From Pseudomonadota bacterium (GTDB taxonomy: Bacteria > Chloroflexota > UBA5177), in NCBI GenBank assembly GCA_021324655.1, contig JAJPIP010000029.1, positions 1-64,000 of the forward strand: a stretch of 64,000 nt of DNA, in the 5' to 3' direction. Under the pieces are notes generated by a model. It saw only the letters and a program-made list of their open reading frames with translations. It was not told where the DNA came from and made no database searches. Below, in pieces: positions 58,604 through 64,000 of this stretch (position 1 is its first letter; each line of letters opens with the position of its first letter). The position numbers and the translations under genes were made by a program.

Positions 58604-59707
58604 GTGAATCCACCTGTACTCAACAGCCAGGTTCAGTTCCTGGGTGACGGCACGCAGCAACCGCAGCAGGTCGCCGATCTTATCGCTTCCTTCCTGGCGG
58701 GCGCTCAGCAGTCACTGGATATCGCGATCTATGACTGCGCCCTAACCGGGGAGCCGGCCGACACCATCAAGGGAGCGGTGCAGACGGCGGCTCGCCGCGG
58801 GGTGGCGGTTCGTGTGATCTATCACGGCGACACCGAACGGACCCGGGGAATAGCTCCCCCCTCCGGCCAGACCGAAACCTTCGTGACCTCGCTGGGCGTG
58901 CCCGACCGCGCTTCGGGCAATCGGCAGAATCTCATGCATAACAAGTACGTGGTCCGTGATGCAGGAACGGATGCCGGGGCGGTGCTGACCGGTTCGACGA
59001 ATTGGGGCGAGGATGCCTGGAGCCGCGAAGAAAACGTCATCCTTCAGCTGTTCGGCGTCGAGCTGGCAGCCCACTTTGAGCGTGACTTCGAAGAGATCTG
59101 GTCGGGCGACATCGCCACCAGCGGGTACGACGCGGGCGGGCCCGCAACGTTGTGGTACGGCGGCCGGCCGATGCCGGCGACCGTCTGGTTCGCGCCGGCC
59201 GAGGGGATCGAGATGGCGCACGCGACAGCGGACACCATCGCACAGGCCACGGAGCGAATCCTCATCGCGTCACCCGTCATCACCTCGGGCTCCATCCTGC
59301 GTGAATTGAGCACAATCGTGGCCCGCGGCGTCGTCCCGGTGCGTGGCGTCGTGGACCGCACCCAGATGGACGAGGTCCACCAGCAGTGGGCCGGCGATCC
59401 GGAGGCCGGCTGGAAAATCCAGGCGTTTGAGACGATCGCGCGTGGGGCCAGGCTGGCCGGTAAGGTCTCCACACCCTGGAGCCCGGGCGCGGTCCACAAT
59501 TACATGCACCTGAAGATGATCGTCGTCGACGACTCCGTGCTCACCCGCAGTTTCAACTTCTCTCACAGTGGAGAAAACAATGCCGAAAATCTTCTACGGC
59601 TCGATTCAGCGCCGTTCGCGGACGTCTGCGCCGACTTCATCCAGAGCCTGATTGCTCGCTACGCCGGGACACCGGCGAGCGACGCGGTTCAAGCTCCCGA
59701 CCAATAA
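58604..59707 (+). CDS. Phospholipase D-like protein (PLDc_2)
   Basis: A 367-residue protein with two HKD half-sites: H-x-K in LMHNKYVVRDAG (~110) and YMHLKMIVVDDS (~300), each followed by a GSxNW or SFNFS segment. The fold acts as a phosphodiesterase on phospholipids or nucleic acids. No signal peptide, so it is probably cytoplasmic. Start GTG 58604 (GGGGG upstream) is chosen because the frame before it overlaps the GGDEF/HD-GYP gene. The 3' end overlaps the convergent PAP2 gene by 71 bp. Confidence 0.88.
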   Translation: MNPPVLNSQVQFLGDGTQQPQQVADLIASFLAGAQQSLDIAIYDCALTGEPADTIKGAVQTAARRGVAVRVIYHGDTERTRGIAPPSGQTETFVTSLGVPDRASGNRQNLMHNKYVVRDAGTDAGAVLTGSTNWGEDAWSREENVILQLFGVELAAHFERDFEEIWSGDIATSGYDAGGPATLWYGGRPMPATVWFAPAEGIEMAHATADTIAQATERILIASPVITSGSILRELSTIVARGVVPVRGVVDRTQMDEVHQQWAGDPEAGWKIQAFETIARGARLAGKVSTPWSPGAVHNYMHLKMIVVDDSVLTRSFNFSHSGENNAENLLRLDSAPFADVCADFIQSLIARYAGTPASDAVQAPDQ

Positions 59708-60152
59708 AGAGGGCGGCGGCTGCCGTCACCAGGCAGCCCAGGGCGTATCCGGCGAGCACGTCGCCGACATGGTGCTGATGCAGGCGGACACGGGAATAGC
59801 CAACCAGCCCGGCCCACCCCGCGCCGAGCAGGGAGATGACACCGGTAACCACGCGATTACGCGTTGCCTGCCAGGCCAGCACACTGGTGCAGGCGCTAAG
59901 AGCAGCGGCCCCGCTGGAATGACCGGAGGGAAAGCTGGAGCTCTTGTGGAGAGTCCCGAAGAAGGTGCGGGGCCGCCGCCGGTCAACCAATTTCTTGAGG
60001 AGTGTATTGAGGCCGCCGGTGAGACCGACCGAGGCGAGCAGAAGCACGGCGCGGCGATAGCGGCCCTGCAACAGCAAGAGCAAGGCGCCCTCCCCTGTCG
60101 CGGCGGCACGCACCACCGGACCTCCCAGGAACGTCACCACGCGCAGATTCAT
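59637..60152 (-). CDS. PAP2-family membrane phosphatase
   Basis: A 171-residue PAP2/undecaprenyl-pyrophosphate-phosphatase-like protein with ~5 membrane segments and the three signature motifs: KKLVDRRRPR, FPSGHSSGA and SRVRLHQHHVGDVLAG. It would dephosphorylate a lipid phosphate outside the membrane. The ATG at 60152 has AGGGAG one base upstream, closer than ideal. The tail-to-tail 71-bp overlap with the PLD-type gene is unusual; both enzymes may act on phospholipids. Confidence 0.9.
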   Translation of the reverse strand: MNLRVVTFLGGPVVRAAATGEGALLLLLQGRYRRAVLLLASVGLTGGLNTLLKKLVDRRRPRTFFGTLHKSSSFPSGHSSGAAALSACTSVLAWQATRNRVVTGVISLLGAGWAGLVGYSRVRLHQHHVGDVLAGYALGCLVTAAAALFIGRELEPRRSPVSRRSEQSGSG

Positions 60153-60453
60153 GCTCCCTGGAGAGCATGATGGGGGCCACGCCGGCCGGAAGACTGTACG
60201 ACTGTGCCCTGGAGAAGAGGTCTCCGTCCGAACCGATTTAGGGCGTGTCCTAGGGCGGAAATAGGGTGCTGATCCTATTTACCCTTCTCCTTCGCAATCG
60301 AACAATAGATTGCAGATGGGAGCCCGTGGAACCCCATTTGATCGCGCGACTCCGTCCTCCCCGATCTCCGCGGGACGGGGGCCTGGGACGAGGGAGCGCG
60401 TCCACTCCCCACAGAAGGGCGTGCGCCCGAGTTCGAGAACGGAGTTGAGACTG
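60153..60453. other. Divergent leader region with two small hairpins
   Basis: 301 bp before the secreted protein gene. It holds AAATAGG/CCTATTT (60259-60265 with 60274-60280) and GCAATC/GATTGC (60294-60299 with 60308-60313), suggesting a structured 5' leader. No known riboswitch consensus was recognised and no clear promoter could be assigned. Confidence 0.4.
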
Positions 60454-63081
60454 ATGAGAGCCCCCTTACGCCTTGTTCCCCTTCTGGCCATTGCACTGCT
60501 CGCGATCGTGGCGTTACCGTATCACGCTGTACAGGCACAGAGCGGGCTTGTCGGCGCCGGAACCCTGTCGAATCCTTTTATCCTGACCAACCCGACGACC
60601 GGCGCGCAGGTCCAGATCATGCCGACCACGGCCTATCTGGCACAACACGCGCCGCCCCCGTCGACATCGAGCGGCAGCACAACTACCCCGCCGTACGGCA
60701 CGCTGCCGTCTCCCACCTGCACGCTGGGTGTCGACTCATCCAACGGTGATGCGCACGTCCTCGTCAACACGGCGGACACACAGTTCGATTCTCTCGACCT
60801 CAGCGCGTTTGGCCTCTCGAGCGACACCAGCAACGTCACCGGCGTCATCAGTGCGCAGAGCCTGAGTGACGGCACCCCAGTCAACGGTACCCCGGCTCCC
60901 GCCACGCCACAGGTCGCAGGCGGCGGCGACATCTGGTACGTCGTCTGGAACTACGGCAATACCCCCGGCATCAAGGGGTACTTCCTCGAGGCGCAGTATC
61001 CGGGTACGCCCGCCGACACCGGCTACACGGACAACGCCTCCACCTCCAACCTGCCGGTGGACTTCACCTACGGCACCATCGTCACCTCCGCGACCGGCGG
61101 GGATCAGTTCACCACCGGTGGTGCTGCCACCGGCAACTTCGACACCACGAATAACCGGATCTCCATCACCGCCCCGCTGAGTGCCGTCGGCTCGCCGGCT
61201 GCGGGCGCCACGCTGTCCTCGCCCTATGCCGACGGTGATGCGCTTGTTGGTACGCCGGCCAGCGGTGGTCTGCTGGAAACGGCCGATACGCTGACCTCCA
61301 GCTCAAACGACTACCAGGTCGGCAACGGCGGCACCGCCTGCCCCTCGCCGCGCACCGGACAGGTGACCCCCGGGCTCCCCAGCACCGGCAGCACCAACAA
61401 CCTCGCCTACTACGGCGGTCCGGTTGTCCACTCGATCCACAACTACCTGATCTGGTGGCTGCCCAAGGCCGGCACGACGACCTACTCCAACGGCAGCGCC
61501 TGCACCGAGCCGGCGACGGCATCGTACTCCTTCGAGCAGCCGGCCAGCGGCACCGCGACGGTCGGGGCCCTGCCGGGTGGTCCGGATGGAGACATCGATT
61601 ACCAGACGATCATCCAGCAGTACTTCAAAGACCTCAACGGCACGCAGTTCTACAACCTGTTGAGCCAGTATGCCGACGAGGAAACCGGCGCCACCCAGAA
61701 CAGTGAGAGCCTGGCGGGAACCTGGACCGATAACTGCGGTTACACGTCCACGCCCAGCACCACCACCGGTCCGGTGCCGGGTGGCACCGATGTCGCGCCG
61801 ATCTACCAGACCGACATCCAGGCTGAAGTGCAGCGGGCCATCGCCGTCAATCATTGGCCGGAAGGTCTCGGCAACGAGTACTTCGTCTACACCGGATACG
61901 GCGCGACCGACTGTTTCGCCCCTCCGGGACAGGCGAGCGCGGTTCCGACCTGTGACGTGGCATTCCCTCCGGCCGTTGCCGTTGGCGGCTACTGCGCCTA
62001 CCACGGTGACTTCATGCAGCCGGACGGTAATTACGTCCTCTACGCGGACATGGCGGATGGCGCTTTCGCCGCCAACCCCAGCTCGATCAACATGTGCTAC
62101 ACCTCGCCGATCGGCGTCAGCGATCCCACCCACACGGTGAACGGCAACCAGGTTACCGATCCCATTGCCGATGCCGAGGTCTCGATTACCTCCCACGAAG
62201 AGTTCGAGACCGTGAGTGACTCCGAGGTCGGCACCGCGCAACAGCTGGCGCCGCCGCTGGCATGGTACGACGCCGTCAACGGTGAGATCGGCGACAAGTG
62301 CGCGTACAACTACGGCAACTACGCCGCCGACGGCAGCAACATCGTCCTGCACGGCGATCACTACATCGTGCAGCAGGAGTACAGCAACTGGAACAACGGG
62401 TGCGCACTGACCTCGTATCAGGGCAACGGCGGGTACGGCGGTGACTCCGCTGCCGTGACGATCCAGAAGGGTACGACGCTGATCGGCGTCCCGGTCTCGG
62501 GCATCACCAACACCCAGCAGTTGGTCTCCGCCATGGAGTCCCCCGGCAACCTGCCGTCCGGTGCCATAACCCGCATCCAGCTCTACAAGAACGGCGCGTA
62601 CCAGACGTACTACCCCGGTCACGGCAAGGGTCTCCCGCTCTCCCGCACCGATGGGATCCTCGTCTTCAGCAACACCTCCGGCACCTGGCATCCGTCCGGT
62701 ACGCTCTACACCTCGGCGCCGACGATCCAGCTGCAGCAGGGCTGGAACCTGGTCTCGGCCACGTACCCGAATCCGGGCCTGATGACCGATGCCATTTACA
62801 ACCAGATTGCTGCCGAGAACAACGCCTGCTCGGCCGGCATCCTGACCAATACCCCCTGCAGCCAGACGATCACCGAGATCAAGGCGATCGGGCCCAACGG
62901 ACTGACGATTGACTGGAAACCGGCTCCGGCCGACTCCAGCGGCAATGCCACCTGGCCGCAAACCTACGGCAATCAGATTCCGTTCACGAGCGGCATGTGG
63001 ATCTACGCCGCCAAGCCGCTCACCTGGACCGTCCAGGGAGCGCAGTGCCAGACGGTAGACTCCTCCGGCAACTGCGGCTAA
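60454..63081 (+). CDS. Large secreted protein with SHExxE...NGEIGDKC region
   Basis: An 875-residue exported protein. The signal peptide (MRAPLRLVPLLAIALLAIVA) probably ends after VQA. A Ser/Thr/Pro-rich beta region follows. The middle (~330-660) holds HNYLIWWLPKAG, ADEETGATQNS and the segment ITSHEEFETVSDSEVG...AWYDAVNGEIGDKC, a SHExxE-type arrangement seen in uncharacterised secreted proteins; the His and Glu residues could bind metal, but no classic HExxH is present. The C-terminus has a repeat-like domain (LQQGWNLVSATYPNPG). Start ATG 60454 is chosen for the signal peptide. Surface or secreted enzyme or adhesin; function open. Confidence 0.75.
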   Translation: MRAPLRLVPLLAIALLAIVALPYHAVQAQSGLVGAGTLSNPFILTNPTTGAQVQIMPTTAYLAQHAPPPSTSSGSTTTPPYGTLPSPTCTLGVDSSNGDAHVLVNTADTQFDSLDLSAFGLSSDTSNVTGVISAQSLSDGTPVNGTPAPATPQVAGGGDIWYVVWNYGNTPGIKGYFLEAQYPGTPADTGYTDNASTSNLPVDFTYGTIVTSATGGDQFTTGGAATGNFDTTNNRISITAPLSAVGSPAAGATLSSPYADGDALVGTPASGGLLETADTLTSSSNDYQVGNGGTACPSPRTGQVTPGLPSTGSTNNLAYYGGPVVHSIHNYLIWWLPKAGTTTYSNGSACTEPATASYSFEQPASGTATVGALPGGPDGDIDYQTIIQQYFKDLNGTQFYNLLSQYADEETGATQNSESLAGTWTDNCGYTSTPSTTTGPVPGGTDVAPIYQTDIQAEVQRAIAVNHWPEGLGNEYFVYTGYGATDCFAPPGQASAVPTCDVAFPPAVAVGGYCAYHGDFMQPDGNYVLYADMADGAFAANPSSINMCYTSPIGVSDPTHTVNGNQVTDPIADAEVSITSHEEFETVSDSEVGTAQQLAPPLAWYDAVNGEIGDKCAYNYGNYAADGSNIVLHGDHYIVQQEYSNWNNGCALTSYQGNGGYGGDSAAVTIQKGTTLIGVPVSGITNTQQLVSAMESPGNLPSGAITRIQLYKNGAYQTYYPGHGKGLPLSRTDGILVFSNTSGTWHPSGTLYTSAPTIQLQQGWNLVSATYPNPGLMTDAIYNQIAAENNACSAGILTNTPCSQTITEIKAIGPNGLTIDWKPAPADSSGNATWPQTYGNQIPFTSGMWIYAAKPLTWTVQGAQCQTVDSSGNCG

Positions 63082-63105
63082 ACAGATCTCGTCTCATGGG
63101 GGATC

Positions 63106-63142
63106 GCGGAGTCCCGGCCCGACGGGCCGGGACTCCGCTTTT
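63106..63142 (+). terminator. Intrinsic terminator of the secreted protein gene
   Basis: A perfect 15-bp stem (63106-63120 with 63124-63138), 3-nt loop GAC and TTTT immediately after, 24 bp downstream of the stop codon. The clearest rho-independent terminator in the window. Confidence 0.85.
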
Positions 63143-63188
63143 GCCGGCACTGGTACCATACGGTCATCCCGCGGCGGAGGGACGCCTC

Positions 63189-64000
63189 GTGACCCAGCCG
63201 GAATCGCTCACCAAAGAACAGTATCTCCAGGCCATCGCCGAGAACTCGGCCCTGCTGGCCGCGGCAGCCCGGCGCAGCATGACGGTCAATGTGCCCACGT
63301 GTCCTGCCTGGTCGGTCGCCGAGCTGGTCGCGCACATCGGCGAGGTGCAGCGCTTCTGGGCGCTGCAGGTCCGCGAGCGCGCCCGGGAGTTCATCGCGCT
63401 CCCGCCATCAGCATTCGAGGCCTGTCCCGGTCTCCTGCCGTGGCTGGACGGGGCCGACGCCGGAAACCCTGATCTGGAGCACATCCCGGAAGGGCTGATT
63501 CCCTGGTTCGAGGGGGCGACGGTGGAGTTGATGGACGCCCTCGAGGGCACAGGTCCGGAGGAGGAGATTCGCCACTGGTCGGGCGACAACCGCGGCATCA
63601 CGCACATGCGCAATCAAGCGATGGAGGCGACGGTGCACCGCTGGGACGCCGAGCACGCCACGGGAGAGATCAGCCCGCTCGATCCGGCCATCGTGGCCGA
63701 CGGCATCGAGCAGCATTTCGACGTCCAGATCCCGGCGGCCCGCACCTGGGGCAAGCCGATCGCCGGCAGCGGCGAGACGTATCATTTCCATGCCACGGAT
63801 GCGCCGGGGGAATGGCTGATACGCTTCGACGGGAATGACGTTACCATCCGCCGCGAGCACGGCAAGGGTGACATCGCCATCCGCGGTCCCATGGAAGATC
63901 TCTTCCTCTGGCTCTGGGGACGCGGCGGCACCGAGAACATCGACGTGTACGGGGATGTAGCGCTGCTGGAACGTTACCGGCAGTTAGTCCCCGGAAGCTG
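63189..64000 (+). CDS. Maleylpyruvate isomerase family protein, 3' partial
   Basis: The frame from GTG 63189 (GGAGGG at 63175-63180) stays open to the window end, giving at least 270 residues. CPAWSVAELVAHIGEVQRFW is the MDMPI N-terminal motif with its His ligand; MRNQAMEATVHRWDAEHATG and the SCP2-like end (DIAIRGPMEDLFLWLWGRGG) complete the TIGR03083 layout. A mycothiol- or other thiol-dependent enzyme of unknown substrate. Unrelated in position to the family member at the window start. Confidence 0.85.
   Translation, partial: MTQPESLTKEQYLQAIAENSALLAAAARRSMTVNVPTCPAWSVAELVAHIGEVQRFWALQVRERAREFIALPPSAFEACPGLLPWLDGADAGNPDLEHIPEGLIPWFEGATVELMDALEGTGPEEEIRHWSGDNRGITHMRNQAMEATVHRWDAEHATGEISPLDPAIVADGIEQHFDVQIPAARTWGKPIAGSGETYHFHATDAPGEWLIRFDGNDVTIRREHGKGDIAIRGPMEDLFLWLWGRGGTENIDVYGDVALLERYRQLVPGS

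Overview
The window is a GC-rich chromosomal segment with dense, often overlapping genes, frequent GTG/TTG starts and no tRNA, rRNA, CRISPR array or intact transposase. Gene content (two mycothiol-type maleylpyruvate isomerase family genes, an AfsR/SARP regulator with NB-ARC and TPR parts, an XRE-NB-ARC-TPR regulator, GuaB3, CoxG-like and VOC proteins) together with abundant short palindromic repeats suggests a Chloroflexota bacterium of the Thermomicrobia type. An actinobacterium is the main alternative. This assignment is inference from gene families, not from a marker gene.

Layout. 0-8.3 kb: end of an MDMPI-type gene; a flavin-histidyl oxidoreductase; a 952-residue SARP-type regulator; a small protein, a tandem cupredoxin and a YtkA-like secreted protein; RidA-like and SRPBCC genes. 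Two near-identical promoter boxes (two GCTAAG hexamers 11 bp apart, then a TACGNT -10) lie before the oxidoreductase and before the small-protein/cupredoxin genes, flanking the SARP regulator. 8.3-13 kb (minus): monooxygenase-like protein, NarL/DesK-type two-component pair, MMPL transporter. 13-20.5 kb: XRE-NB-ARC-TPR regulator, VOC protein, MFS transporter, an ECF sigma factor with a zinc-ribbon tail, a SnoaL-like protein and a DeoR regulator. 20.7-26.7 kb (minus): glycerol catabolism operon (GlpA-like dehydrogenase with BFD domain, FAD oxidoreductase, CoxG-like protein, APC permease, glycerol kinase). The kinase frame is broken by one in-frame TGA.

27-38.5 kb is a defence/accessory island: antitoxin-like small ORFs, a DUF433/DUF5615 pair, a complete type I restriction-modification locus (hsdM-hsdS-hsdR), an overlapping TOPRIM-like protein, and an AbrB antitoxin with a decayed PIN toxin. 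38.6-51.5 kb is a nine-gene purine operon (purL-purQ-purM-purC-purE-purF-purD/N-guaB3-folD) behind a purine-riboswitch-like leader, with purB divergent. The purC/purE pair looks like a split version of animal PAICS (class II PurE), and purD is fused to purN. 51.5-64 kb holds a TrmH-like methyltransferase, two small unknown genes, RecQ, a GGDEF/HD-GYP protein, a PLD-type protein, a PAP2 phosphatase, a large secreted protein and a second MDMPI-family gene cut by the window end.

Two themes deserve attention. First, the window is seeded with palindromic repeats, including REP-like elements headed by GTAG. Two repeats sit in frame inside proteins: one makes up the whole PurD-PurN linker, the other is a loop inserted after the Walker A motif of HsdR. 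Second, the purine operon has an unusual, partly eukaryote-like enzyme set under a riboswitch with a non-standard J3/1 strand.
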